Source: Anoplopoma fimbria
Taxonomy: Eukaryota; Chordata; Actinopteri; Perciformes; Anoplopomatidae
Length of the DNA stretch: 64,000 nt
Assembly: GCF_027596085.1 (NCBI RefSeq)
Contig: NC_072453.1
Span: 5,248,448-5,312,447 of the forward strand
Reading direction: 5' to 3'
Position numbers and translations under genes: made by a program
In this document: positions 23,279-41,062 of the stretch, one piece after another
How the letters are laid out: the number at the start of each line of letters is the position of its first letter
Numbering within the stretch: position 1 is the first letter of the stretch
Notes under the pieces: generated by a model
The model's database searches: none
The model's input: the letters and a program-made list of their open reading frames with translations, nothing else
Told to the model about the DNA's origin: nothing

Positions 23279-25963
23279 CTTCCTCCTCTTTTTGTATCTT
23301 TGGAGAAACACCAAAGGAAGCAAGTTTTGTAAGAATCGACTCTTCCATGGCAGTTTTGGAAGTATTGTTGAAGAAGAACCAGTGTGTGTTTTCCCTTTGG
23401 ATGAACTGTCATGGGAGCCAAAATCATCGCGTTGCATCTGTTGGTTCTGAGACTGAGCAGGAGCTATGAAATGGCCTCCACCATAGTCCCTCCGGAAGGA
23501 CGACTGTGAGGTGGTAACAGAAAGGAGAATAGTAGGAATAAATAAAACATGAAGGAAATGGATTCAAGCATCCAGACTTTCAAAGGAGCGCTGTGGTATT
23601 ATCCGTCATCCTAAGATCTGATGACAGATAACAAATAACCCTTGTTCTTCTTATCCCTTCAACCACGATGCACATAGACTGATGTGTCAGGCCGAATAGC
23701 GGCCAAAGCACCAAATATCGACCAGTTACCTCTACTATGAGGGAGGCTCTTCCTGACTACAGCTACATGGAACAATATGTAATAAACTCAACGAAGCTCT
23801 ACTTTCTAGGCACATTTTATTTATTTGTTTAATTGTTATGTCTTTTAGTAAAGGCAAATCTTAGTAAAAGGCCCAATGTATCCCAGTGTTTCCACGGCGT
23901 TAATATGTGTGGTCCATCACTTTGCCTTAAAAGATCTGTTAACCTTAGAAAAACTATAATACTGTTAAGTGGCTTTGGATCAACTTAGATGAAATGATTT
24001 AGAATAGAAATATTAGACCTGGAATGTATAATGGGCAATCATGTGTCTTTCCAAAATTATAATTATGGGAGTGGATGTGTTGCTGGACGATGAGCTGGTC
24101 TCTAGGATGTTGTTGAGCTAAACCATCCACAGTATGGATCAGTGGTGTCAGCAGGTCAAACCTGCTCACCACAAAGCGGTAACTGTCTGTTACACCTTTG
24201 TTACTTTAGGTGATGATGAATGTATCATTCACAGTTTAGAACATTTCCTGTTGTTTAAACACTGTATCAAGAAATGACTGAATCTATGACTAGTTTGTTT
24301 TATATATTTGAGACACTGATCCTGAATTCATTTCTGTATAAATGAACAGACAGCCGGTCTGTGGCATTTTCTAGAAACACTGTGATGTTCACGAAAGAGC
24401 ATGGAAAATCTCATCTCATTAAAAATGAACCATTGGAACACCAATTGTCTCATCAATTTAACATTGTCTTTTGGAGACCATGGAACTGTAATTATTGACA
24501 ATCTGGAGCAGCTAACAGTGAAAGAAGGCAAGGTGAGACCGCAAGGTGAGCAGCAGTTAAGAAGCTCAAGGAGTTCAGATTTGGGTTCATTACAGAAAAA
24601 TATGGCATTTTTTTTCTTAATTCAAAGTGACTGTATATTGGAATGTCAACATATAGCTGCTGTTTTGTGAAAACCTATTGTGTTTAGGTGATTTTCATTT
24701 TCTTAAAATTTCAGCTGAAGGATTTTCATTAGGTAGAAAAAAATATCATTCCACACCTCATTTAATAAAGTAAAATATCTCAAGATTAGAGCTGAAAAAT
24801 AGAAGGCTTGCTTGCTTTTTGTTAAAATCTTAGATAACATAAATTAATCTGATGGCCCAAAATAAATCATGCTCCTGCAGTGAAGTAGCACTTGTTTAGA
24901 GCAGAATCTCACACCCACTTTTCATCCCTTGCGTGGATGCACAGAATGCTTAGGTTTCCATAGGAACGTCTAAAAAGGTATTTGGTGATGTGGGTTTGCG
25001 TTTTTCTGAAAAGATTCAGCCAGCTAATGTGTGACAGCAGCAGGAATCAAGTCGCCTCCCTCTGCTCACTGCTGCTGCAGAAAGTAAAGAATACAAATTG
25101 CCTTTCACGCTCGAACCAAATCTATTTTAACCTTTTTAGGGTGCAAATGTTGCAGTTCTAAGGGCAACAAACAAAGTAAGAGGGGAGAGATAGAGACTTT
25201 GGTACTGGCACCAAAAAGTGATTCTCTCTCTTTTCACTATGAAACAGATTTAAATGACCAACAATGGCATATTTGCAAAAGGAAATACATTTAATGGTAA
25301 AAAAAAAAAGAAAAAAAAGAGTAACTGGTTATGAAGTAAAACCACTGTATGATACAGACACTGTTGTAGATCATATACCGGAAGTACTGAACGAACATGG
25401 GAACAGTTCTCAGAGAACTAGTGGTAGTAAGCTGCACTTTCATGGAACAAATATTGATTATACATTTTCAATAGAAAAACATGTCACTAACATGTTATGA
25501 TTTATACAACACTTTACATTTTACTTATGGTGTTCTAACACTGCAAATCCACAATCAAAAGCAAAAAACAGATGGCTTACAACAAATAATCGGCATTCAA
25601 AATATAGACAATATGAAATGTTGTGAGAATAAAAATATATGTAGATTTTAAGTATCATGAAATAGTTTTAAAGTTTGGGCTCCTCAGTTTAGTTTGGCAC
25701 ATTACATTTCTGAAGTATGAAAATAAGCATGGTCAGGTGAAATGATGGTGGATTTAAAAAGCATCTTCAATTATAACCACAAGAGGGCGCAATTGGTCAA
25801 CTTTAACTCAGAGTAGTCCACCATTTCAGTTTACTTGGTGTAACTCACCAGACCGCCAATCTGAAGCAGTTTAAGGACATTTAACTTATAAGACACTCCT
25901 TTAATACAGTCTAAAAACATATTTAGTTCATTTGTATTTTGTGAAAGACTTAATAGTACCCAC
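23279..25963. other. mosmo 3' UTR and convergent intergenic region
   Basis: No further gene seen. AATAAA occurs at about 23537, a possible mosmo poly(A) signal. The 3' UTR may be longer. A repeat-like stretch with an accacaagagggcgcaa motif lies near 25780-25800, close to the end of tmem235. Confidence 0.4.
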
Positions 25964-31173
<5,210 letters not shown>

Positions 31174-31875
31174 CCTCCCGAACAGGTGATGGAGTTATTC
31201 ACGCGTAATGGTGATGGCTTTAACTTATGCGTATCGCGGATGCGCAATAAATATAATGATGTTGAGGTTATCCGAAAATAAATGGTCTACCGAGGCATTA
31301 ATTAATATCTAAAAGGATGGAGATTGAGTTCAACTCATCCCTGAATGAAGTCACAGGACTGAACATTACTGAGCCGCAGCTTCTTCTGTCTGGGAGGGAC
31401 TTCAATATTAGGGAGGCGTTTAAAAACCGTGAAAGGATCAAATAAAAGAATACAGCCAGCTGCGCTATAACAAAGAGAGTTAGATTAAGGATAATATATT
31501 TAAAAATTGTATACCGATTTGGTAAAACGAGCACCATTGGAAAGATCAAGCCAAGAATATCATCACCAAAGTTTCATAGGATAATAAAGCCAGACATTTT
31601 GAGTTGTATGGGCTGTACAGCTTTCCTCTTGTTGGATTCATACATTTTCAGATTCACCTAGATTATAGACATTATTACATTTCTCATGTGAATCCCCTCC
31701 CCTCAAATAATGAATAAGGATAACAGGAAATAACAAGTTTAATGAATAAAAACAGATAGCATGACAACAGAAAAGGTTAAAAGGTGAAGATATATAGGAA
31801 ACATGGAAATAAGTTCAGTAAGAAACAGTCAGCCAGCAATTCATTTCTCTCTTTCAATCTGCATCTATTATCGTG

Positions 31876-34262
31876 TCACTCTTCGCCCATGGCTGTCTTG
31901 ATGATATCCGCTCTTCTCAATTTGGCTGCCTCTTCAAACTTTGTGATGGCCTCGTTACAGGATTTGTTCTGTGGATGGAGGAAATCAAATCTGGATGAGA
32001 CATAATGTTCTCACAGGAAACTGGTAACATTTTGTAGATGTTAATCTTGCTGTGCAATCAATTCTCATTTACTCTGTAAGAAAAAACAAAAGGATTGAAA
32101 AAGAATGTTTGCGGCCAAATAGTTTGATCAAACAATCAATTCATTAAATGATGTATTATGCAAGTCAGTAATTTGAAATGTATGGAGCGCCCTGAACAAC
32201 GTACAATGATGAACTTGTGCCTCTCCTTCTGTAGTTTGAAGAATTCCTCCACAGTCAGCTCCTCTACTTTCTTCTTCAGGGCCATGAATTGGCAGGATGG
32301 TGAATGAGATGTGTGCTCCTTCCTACCAACAAAACAAAGTGGAAGAATGAGGGGGAGCTCGCTCTCTAATCCCATAGTATGACATCTTCTAAAGAACTCT
32401 GTAACACACAAATTATTTCCTTATGGTTTCTGCTTAGAAATGTACAGTCCATTTACCAATACAAGTCTGATTGCTGTGGAGAAGACAGCTGGTAAAACAC
32501 TAAAATATACACACCATATATTGTTAAGTTCACCAACAGTGATTTCAAAGTAATGGTGCCATTTTAATGACCATGAATATAAATCAAATATTTATGCGGT
32601 CAGAGAGTTTATGCCTGAAGTGCTGATTCATCAGTCAAGAACACTGCAAAATTATGTAACACACAAAGGAGGAAAGTCTTGGGAATTATAACAAAATTTA
32701 CAACAAGGAAAAATGTTGCTTGGAAACAGAACAGAAGTTAAAAAGGACATATGCATTGCAATCTGTTAAACTACAGCCTTGAAAATGCATGTTGAGAGAT
32801 TTTAGGTTAGGCTTTGGCATGTTTTTAATATTAAAATTGTATAGTACTTTGGGTTTTTTTGTCCATGACTTCTATCACTGCATCTCCCACACAGTAACAT
32901 TCTGTTAGCGGTCAGCCAAAGAGGGTGAGTGTCCCAGGGTCAAGAGAGCTGCCTCAAAATGTGTTTATGGGAAATCATTTGGTGCTCGTTTACACATATA
33001 TATGGCCAGTCAGTTTCAAAGTTTTTAAAAGGTAATGCGCAGATTTTACACATTTGAGTTCAGTTTATTCACCATGTGGAGTACAACATAAACTGCATAC
33101 TGATCAAATTATTTAACTTTACAGCCTACTTTATTATTTTTCTATATGGTTTTATAATTTTCTTGTGCCATTGCTTGCCTGTGCTACTTGTCTTTTTACC
33201 CTGCTGAGTCATATAATATTTCTTACTAAATCAAAATTACACTAAAAAGAAAAATAAGATGACTTTAAATTGATAAAAAAAAAAGAAGCTGCATAAATCT
33301 CCTGCTCATTTATTGGTATTTCTGACTCATGAGCCTAGGGATGTGATGATCTTACTCTGGGTCATCCTCTGGCTCCCAGCCCTCCAGCTCTTTGAGGCAG
33401 AAGAAACACATCGCGATGTCTGGGCTGTTCCCTGAAGGAGTGTGGATGAAGCCAGCTTTGGCCATCTGGAGAAACAAATGAACAGACAGACCACATGAGA
33501 TTTTGTGTAGTTTAATATGCTGGAAGGATAAATTGACTAACAGAAAATAAATTAACAACCACTTAATTGTTCAATAAAGATTTTATTACTAAGCAAAAAC
33601 TGTGCTCAACTGAAACAATAAGCAGAATAACAGTAGATCCACAGAACATATATCAATTAACTAATAATGAATGAACTACTTTGATAATTGATTGATTCAG
33701 TTATTTTTCAGTAAAAATGATCTTTGAAGATTCACCTTGGGCTCTGGGTTTACATGATGGCCATTTTTACAGTTGTCTGACATTATATAGAAGAAATGAT
33801 AATTGATTAAAATCAATCCATAATGAAAATAATAGTTTTAGTTCAGGTTCCAGGTTGTCAGTTATGCTTTTAACTTTTAAGATGTGAGGATTTGCTTCTC
33901 TTTTTTAGTTTTATGTCATTGCAAATGAAGCATGTTTGAGCCCTGGGAAACTGTCTTTAGTAATTTAGTAACATTAATCTATCCTTTGAAACGTTACTTT
34001 TGTGACAGAGCAGTCTATATACAGTTAATATCTAGACTGATTACCTACAGCACCTATCTCATCTAATGTCGGTGTCCTTGCTTTAGCTGCAGCTAGCTGT
34101 TTGTTGTGCTAGCTAGAGGCCGTGCAGCCAAAGTCTGAACCGTTTCAAACTCACGTTCTCCGGGGTACACGAACAGTCCTCGTCAAAGGGCCACCCCGCG
34201 AAAGTTTTCAGCCTGTTCTCATAAAAATACATTTTGATATCCTCTTCGTTTAACGGCTCCAT
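31876..34262 (-). CDS. birc5: Survivin (baculoviral IAP repeat-containing 5)
   Basis: Subunit of the chromosomal passenger complex (with Aurora B, INCENP and borealin) that acts at centromeres and the midzone in mitosis; also an IAP-family protein. Minus-strand exons 34155-34262, 33356-33465, 32205-32322 and 31876-31968 give 142 aa, equal to human. The BIR domain has its zinc ligands at C56, C59, H76 and C83 (CFFC ... HTSHSPSC) with [11 protein letters not shown] between. T33 in DCSCTPEN corresponds to the CDK1 site T34 of human survivin. The last exon encodes the long C-terminal helix ([20 protein letters not shown]). The N-terminal [20 protein letters not shown] is the start chosen because the preceding sequence is promoter-like. 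It is head to head with faap100, 626 bp between start codons, and 0.7 kb from tmem235. Confidence 0.96.
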
Positions 34263-34347
34263 TGTAATTCGCGCAAATAAAGAGGAGTGCTCTTTAGCTT
34301 AAAACAGTGTGTCACCGCCACCTAAAGGGTCCGAGCTACAGGGTGTT

Positions 34348-34388
34348 TTCAAATTTCGCCTAATGTTCGTTTCGAGTATTCTCATTGG
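34348..34388 (-). promoter_or_regulatory. birc5 cell-cycle promoter cluster (CHR, E2F-like, CCAAT)
   Basis: On the minus strand, TTTGAA (CHR core, 34348-34353) directly follows GGCGAAA (E2F/CDE-like, 34354-34360). A CCAAT box (34384-34388) lies 30 bp further upstream. This order about 90-125 bp upstream of the survivin ATG is that of G2/M genes controlled by DREAM/B-Myb-MuvB and NF-Y. Function is inferred. Confidence 0.6.
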
Positions 34389-34687
34389 CCGATGCAGATC
34401 ACGTGGGTCGCGTAGTTTCTTCTTCGTGGATCACACCAGCCACACTGTCATGGCAACGCTCAGGTACGCCCCCCAGTGTTCTCGGCTGCGCGCAACTGTT
34501 ACGGTGAACTTTTACCGGAGCTGACACAAAAAAAACCACCAGTCGACCCATTTTTTTTTTAATAAAAATGTTTTTCAAAGAATAAATAACACAGTCCCAT
34601 CCTCTAGCCTTCTACCCTGTTTCCAGAAATAAGTATAAACACCAAACCCACATCCACTCCCTGATATCAGCCTTCCGTCTATCAGTC

Positions 34688-34717
34688 ATGGGTAATGTAG
34701 TTCTCGGCTCTGATTGG
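34688..34717 (+). promoter_or_regulatory. faap100 promoter motifs (ZNF143-like, CCAAT)
   Basis: The minus strand of 34688-34702 reads AACTACATTACCCAT, close to the ACTACAATTCCC form of the ZNF143 element. An inverted CCAAT box (ATTGG) is at 34713-34717. These lie about 170-200 bp before the faap100 ATG in a 626-bp divergent promoter shared with birc5. Confidence 0.45.
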
Positions 34718-34888
34718 TCTAAACCGCGACGCGCCTGATTTTGTGAGGTGGTCCCGGCATCCCAACCTCTGTCAACAACCGGTGCAGAAGTAGCTCTCCC
34801 AGTTCAGCCGCAAATGTCCTATCTAACTACCTACTAATGTCACATATACAGACTAGTCCGTTTCTTCTTCTTCTTCGGTGCTTTGGCT

Positions 34889-37800
34889 ATGGAAAGACGG
34901 TGTGCTGTTGAGACTTGGGCAGAGTTTGGCTTCTCAGGAGCATCATGCACACCGAGGCTCAGGTCTGGTTTTGGTACAGATGTGTTCCTCTGCACTGGCA
35001 ACGACGAGGTCTATGTCTTCAGTTCTCAGGAGAGAAAACTCACGGTAAATAAGTCACACTGTGCACTGATCGGGCGTCCCAAGTACACTACAAAGCTAGC
35101 TCATGACTTAAGATGTCTACATTTTCTTTGTTTGACTGTGATATGTTGTATTATTGCAGGCTGTCATCGAGTGTCCTGATCCTGTGACTGACCTGGTTGA
35201 GAGTCATGACAAGCAGTTCCTCTATGTAGCCTGTAGAAGCGGAGTTTATTGTGTCAGTTCACAATTTCTGACATCCAGGTATGAGCCCTTATGTAGAGGG
35301 TCGAATATTTAGTTCCTTGAGTGCATTTAAAGTCCAAGTCCATGACAAAATGCCCATTTTTACTATAAATGGTTATATTTAATCCTGTCAATGCCTCTAA
35401 TTTATGTGACCTTTCACCTCTGCAGGGCTAAAAGCTCCCCAGCTGATGCATCCTCCAGTCCAGCTGTACTGAAAATGTCCAATGAGTTTCTTGCGGTTGC
35501 AGGAGAAGGAGTGTTATCGCTGCTCCTCGTCGGCTCTGTACTCCTGACTCTTTCTCAGAGAGACAGGTCCTGGATTTTGACTTTGTACAGATCCTCAAAC
35601 TACGAGATGCTCAGTTCATTCAGTCTACCACATGTCTCAGGAGTTGAGGCAAAGACAAGAATAGGAAGGTGCCCTCTGCTGGTTTGTGTCCATTCTAGTG
35701 CTGCAGCACCAATATCTTCCCCCTCCGGTTCTTCACTGGAGGCCACTGTAAGTGGCGGTCACTTATGCCTCGAGCCGGTCCTCTTCAAACTTCTGTTTGG
35801 GATTGACGCCGCCCTCGCCAAGTCACCAGTCATCCTATGTGGTCTGCCGGATGGGCGCCTGTGTTTTCTTCCTCTGCGTCCCCCAGGATCCCGGCTCAGA
35901 GTCCTTCACAGCCTTGAGCAGCCAATCGTATTCTTTGGAGCATCTGGTGTCATGGAAACTGGTCCAGGACACGCACAGTGTTTGGTGGCAGTGGGTGAAC
36001 ATGGGAGAGTGGTGCTGATACAATCAGACAAGGGAGGGTCAGAGGGAGGAGGCAACAGGACTGTTTTTATTGAGGTGTGTGTACCGGGGCCTGTGATGTG
36101 TGGCTGTGTGGATAAAAAGCGTCTTTACTACAGCACCGGCTCAGACCTGCTGGTACTGGATCTATCATCTGAGAAAGAAGGCCATGGAAAGGATGTAGAG
36201 ACACCCAGAACGCCAGACGCTGCCCTCCAAAGCCCCACTAGTTTAAACGTGTGTAGAGTGGTCGCCTTGGCTGAACCTTCATGCAACACTGCAGGTAAGC
36301 AGGTCTAGCACAGAGGTGTTGACTTTACAAATGCCAACCATAGAACAAATTCCCTCTGGCAGCTACTGCTTTCAGTTAACACCACAACTGTATATAAATG
36401 AACTTGCAGACAATTGAAAAATGTGTGTAAGTTAAGCATTAGAAAAGGTATTGTTTAGTTAGGTGTCAAGTGTGTTCAGTTGCATGTGATTCAGCGGCTA
36501 ATCAGCAACTTTATTAATGCAAAAAAAAAAACTTAATTAATTGGATCCTTTTCACAGGGGTCAGTGGGATTTTGACAGCAAATTATTGAGAAAATAAGGG
36601 TGCAATAATATTCACAGTGATTGATTTGATCTAGTTCTCTGCATGTTAGTTGACTGTCTTGCAGTAGAGAAATTGTTAGAAACTATGACTAATCTCTTTA
36701 TGCTGTTAAATTTTGCATCAAGATGGGAATTAAGTCTACAGCAGGTAGTGATCCTGCTTTCCATTTAACGTGGGACTCTGAAGTCTTAAGACTAAACAGT
36801 TTTTTCTTTCTTAATTGCTTTTACATACAAGGGGGAGTTCAGCTGCTGGGACTGACTGTTAGAGGGCAGCTCCAGAGGATTACCTTACCTGTGGGAAGAG
36901 AGGATGCAAGTTTGCCCAAGGTGCCTTCCACGGAGGGGGGTGGCAGCGTCAGGGACCTCCTGTCTGCTATCGGGGACGTCTGTGAAAGGTATAACCAACA
37001 CAGTAGACGTTCGTTGTAGTTAATATTATGTTTCTGTTGGTATAAATGTGATTTTCCTTGTTTTATTTTAGAGCGTCAGTGCTCAAAACTGCCATCAAAT
37101 CCAAAAACCAATTACTGAGGCACCTGAATCAGTTGCTCAACATCAGCTTCCTGCTGATTGCCAGCACAAATACTGAAGAGCATCTTCCCGTCCAGGAGAA
37201 GCCGATCAGATGTCACGCCATCGCCAGCTGGAGCAGATTACTTCAAAAAGACTCCCTGAACCTGACATGCGTCCTGGATAATTCAAGTCCTTATGTGTTG
37301 GAACGAGGATGGACGCTGAGCATCGCTGTATTTCCTTTGTCATGTCCTCCCAGTGCAGGAGGGGAGAGCTCCTCCACAAATTTTTCATTCCCGTTCCACA
37401 ATCTCCATCCAGGTGAGACGTTAGAAGTAACGCTGCCCCTAGCAGTTGCCGGTGAAACATCCTTCCCCGTGACAGTGAGCTGCTCGCTCATCTTCTCACT
37501 CACCGGTCTCCTGGGTGAGGAGGCCGCAAACCTTCCTGGTCTGCAGAGTAGTTGTGTCAGTTTGCCCTTGAACACACTGACAGTGGATTGGCTGCACGCC
37601 CTGCAGGTAACCAGTCCCATCGGTACGCATAGAAAGGCCTCATCTCAGTCCAACAACACCACAGATACAATCCAAGCTTTTTTAAGATCACGCCGGATTG
37701 GCTGCAGTGGAAGAGGAGAGGGAGGAGAGACTGAGCGAGAGCAGCATTCAGCAAGTGTTCGAGTGTCGTCAGAGTTGCTGAGGGACACATTATTGTTGAA

Positions 37801-38982
37801 AAGCTCAGATTTGGACGCTCAGGGGCGCTCAGACTTTGCTCCTCAAAATGTGGGCCTTTCTCTGTTGGAATGGCTGTTGTCTGAAGGTCCTGCAGGCGTC
37901 ACAGCGGGACGCAAGATTGCACTGAGCGGCTCAGTGGTCCACGCGCTAGATCCAAACGGACACGCAGTCAAACTGACCGCGAAAGAGGTAAAGAATGATC
38001 AAACGTTATATTGATAAAGGTTTATTTTATCTTGTTTTATTTCAATGAAAGTGTTGCTCCTCTGTTCTTTAGGTAAATGTAGGGGAGGAGAGCACGGGGA
38101 AGGAGGAGTCCCTGACCGCATTGGAGGTTCAGGTTGAGAGCTCATCTATAGCAGCAGTGTGTGGACTGCATCATGCTGTGCTGCGCCGGATACAGGTACA
38201 AACACACATCTTCAGAGAAACTTACAGTGGCGTGAGTTTTGTCAGACATTTGTAACTTTTTTAGTCTTTTTTTGTTTTACACCGACTCAATGTTTTTTTT
38301 TTTTTTGAGGATAAATCTGGTTTCTAAAATCTGCTAGTTTAGTTAATTGCCAGTCTTTCACAAGTTAACCCAACCGATTACTGGAATAACTAAGTGATAC
38401 AATCAAACATGTTAGTTGTGTCGTGCTAATTTGGAACGTATGTGAAAGAAACCTAAATCATTCCCTAACACGATCACAATGATTCGAATGGAGCTGCAAC
38501 TAGACAGCACAACTACCTCTGACTGTTCTGGACTGATGCCAGTTCAGATACATTGTCCGCTCTGTTTCCTCACACAGGCTCTGCTGCAGTCGGCTCCTGA
38601 GAGGGCTGCTTCTACAAAGAGGATCCAGAGTTTAGGTTTAAGACAGGCTCTGCAGCGGGCCGAGGTAAGACCTATATGAACTACGTTTTGTTTATTTTGT
38701 CTTTTTTCCATCTGTGATTGTTTCTTTGACATTATCCACTTTTGAGTGCATCTGAAGCTGTAAATTGTATTTTGGAGCTTAAAGGTAGAAATGACATATT
38801 TGGTGATGTTTAAATCTTAATTATCTTGGTGGCATTTCTTTGTTATTCAGCGCCTTTTGCAGCAGATCCAGCAAAGTCGAATCTCAGGGGCCTTCGGTGT
38901 GGGCGTGTCCACGGGGCAGATGACCCAATCACTTCTCAGCGTTTACAAAGAACTCAGAGAAAACCCTCTCCTTATAATTTAA
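34889..38982 (+). CDS. faap100: Fanconi anaemia core complex-associated protein 100
   Basis: Part of the FANCB-FANCL-FAAP100 catalytic module of the nuclear Fanconi core complex, which monoubiquitinates FANCD2-FANCI at interstrand crosslinks. Eight exons join in phase: 34889-35044, 35160-35278, 35426-36294, 36832-36988, 37072-37987, 38073-38195, 38578-38664 and 38851-38982 (852 aa; human about 881). The N-terminal half has propeller-like segments (VFLCTGNDEVYVFSSQE, FLYVACRSGVYCV, ILCGLPDGRLCFLPL, CLVAVGEHGRVVLI). A helical, coiled-coil-prone segment follows at about residues 434-465. The C-terminus has SRISGAFGVGVSTG and ends in ENPLLII. Start: first ATG in frame after the promoter motifs; MERRCAVETW is not conserved with human. 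Synteny with birc5 and fscn2 supports the call. Confidence 0.93.
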
Positions 38983-39158
38983 CACCTTTTTTTCTGCTGA
39001 GCCCACGCAGCTGCCCTCGACCTATTCCAATGTTATGTTAACTGTCTTTGCAGCTGATGCATGAGAAATAATGTCCATCACCCAAGTCTTTTGCTTCAAC
39101 TCAACCTCACTGTACAAACCAGGATATTCAACTCAAGGTGACTGTAGAGCTCAGGTGG

Positions 39159-39164
39159 AATAAA
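39159..39164 (+). terminator. Probable faap100 polyadenylation signal
   Basis: AATAAA 177 bp downstream of the faap100 stop codon. Confidence 0.55.
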
Positions 39165-39584
39165 AATATCTGCAATTACGGTCTAAATGGGTAAACTTTG
39201 TCACGCAGCCGGTTGAAGGTCGCAGTTTCAGAATATATATAAGTGTCAGACATGTAGGTGTAACATTGACACATGACATGACGTCTTGTATAATAGCTGT
39301 TTTTGAACAATTGCACACATTTCCAAGAAGTTTTGTAGATTGCAGGGGTTTGATGATGTAATGCTGATGGCCAAAAAGAATTAAAAAAGTAAGTCAATTA
39401 ATTTGACAAGACAAGACAGAAGGGGTCCGTGATTTTTGTATCTGCAATGGAGTATTTGTACATTGAGGAAAACATCTTCCACCATTGGATTTTGTGATGT
39501 TAGTCCAGTTAGACTTTAAGCATAGATGGATCACTTAACGGGCCTACTGCACACATGCCCCCTGGCTTTCATCTTTAAAAATGT

Positions 39585-39860
39585 CACTCAAAGAGACTCA
39601 AAAAGACCACAAAGACATATACAACGACTACAAAGAGACACAAAAAGAATATGAGGAGACCAAAACAACTACAAAGAGATGCAAAACAACTGCAAAAAGA
39701 TTCCCTAAGATCATGAAATAGTGAAAACAACCACAAATAGACACAAAGCAACAACAATGACACTCAAAATGTCTACAAAAAGTCTGTGTGTCTTGCTCCT
39801 ATGAAGGAGCGGTGGTTGGGCCTTTTCCATGTCTGTGCCTGTTGTCTCATAAACCACCCA
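39585..39860. repeat. ACAAAGAGACACAAA-type minisatellite repeat
   Basis: Repeated phrases such as ctacaaagagacacaaa, caaaacaactacaaagag and caaaacaactgcaaaaag, followed by gtgtcttgctcctatg. This is a common teleost repeat arrangement. Confidence 0.6.
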
Positions 39861-39921
39861 TGACTGTAAACCACAGGTTCCCAACTTTAATTTTGGCTTG
39901 TTAGCCATAAAAATTACTGAT

Positions 39922-40210
39922 GACTCCATAATCATATGGACATGCCCCGAGTATGGATGTGTTTGTAGAGCAGTTCAACCAAAGAGCATTGTTTTTCCTT
40001 CTCAGACTGTATCATTTGAAGGTTATTTTGTATTATTGACGTCTAGGATGCTTGCACACCTGTAGTTCAGTTAATTTGGGCAGGACCCAGGTTAAAGATT
40101 ATACATTGTTGTATTTTAGTTTTGGTCCGGTTCAAGTTCACTCAGACGTTTTACCAACAAACCATGAGGAGGAAACAAGAAGATATACAGAAATTTGATT
40201 TGACCACGTG
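39922..40210 (+). repeat. Left copy of a 289-bp direct repeat abutting the LTR element
   Basis: It starts gactccataatcatatgg and ends tttgaccacgtg, immediately before the 5' LTR. I compared it line by line with 45043-45331 and saw no difference. Confidence 0.95.
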
Positions 40211-40621
40211 TGTAGGAGCCATATTAAATGTGCTTTATTTTCGTGTAATTTTACCCCGTGCCACTAGGGGGCTGTGTGGTTCAGTTGACCTCGGGTCAGC
40301 AGAGTGAGGCATTTAACCTGATTGAACCTGATCACAGGTGGTTGTTGATGGGGAAGCAAACAGTTTTTCGACTGTGCCCGTGTGACCGTGTCCCCGTGTG
40401 TTAATGCATCTTAGTTTAGTGAGGAATTCGGGTTTATTGTTTTGTTACATGTATTTTGAGTTAGAATTATTGCGGCTGTGTATTATTGGAAGGAAAATAA
40501 ACCAGCAAAATAAACTGAACTGTCTTCGTTTTTGCGGTAATTGGAGCGCGCTGGGCGCACGTCGGAAACTATAAACGGAATCAACAACCAGTACTACTAA
40601 GTTTAGGGCTTAGTCAGTACA
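40211..40621 (+). repeat. 5' LTR of the BEL/Pao element
   Basis: Begins tgtaggagcc, ends gtcagtaca. It contains aataaa signals (ggaaaataaa, aaaataaact) and a CTCF-like CCACTAGGGGGC at 40261-40272. Confidence 0.93.
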
Positions 40622-41062
40622 TTTAGGTCGAAAAACTGCTTCGATTTGGAGAACGTTCACCAAGAGGACGCCGACTTGTTACATTGTGGATTAACGTCTT
40701 CTTTGGAAACCACGGATGTGAGGGAGGGCGGTGCACTATCGCCCACTATGGGCCAGCCGCCCCTGTGTTTGGAGTTGCCGATCGCTAACGGAGCTGGAGC
40801 TACCGGAGTGAGCTACGGGTCAGCGACAGCATCATCTCACCGGGACATCATTCATCAAAGCCGGCCAACGCTCGATTGGGGTATGTGTGGATCAGCGCTG
40901 ATATGAATGGCCATGGTAATTTGTGTGCACACATTCGCGTAAACCCAATGCATTGGTAGCAGACTCGCAACCGACTAAAAATAACTTTCTCGTCGAGACG
41001 AGTTGTTTGCGCAACACAAACTATTTTGCGGACTAATAAAGCCAACTGACTTTGTCGTCATT

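Noticed and set aside
25775..25800. CTCF site accacaagagggcgcaa
   Set aside because: It departs from the core consensus at the Y position and lies in repeat-like sequence. Kept only as a note.
40646..40906. Short plus-strand frame after the 5' LTR
   Set aside because: It has no ATG at its start and no similarity to gag. Probably element leader sequence.
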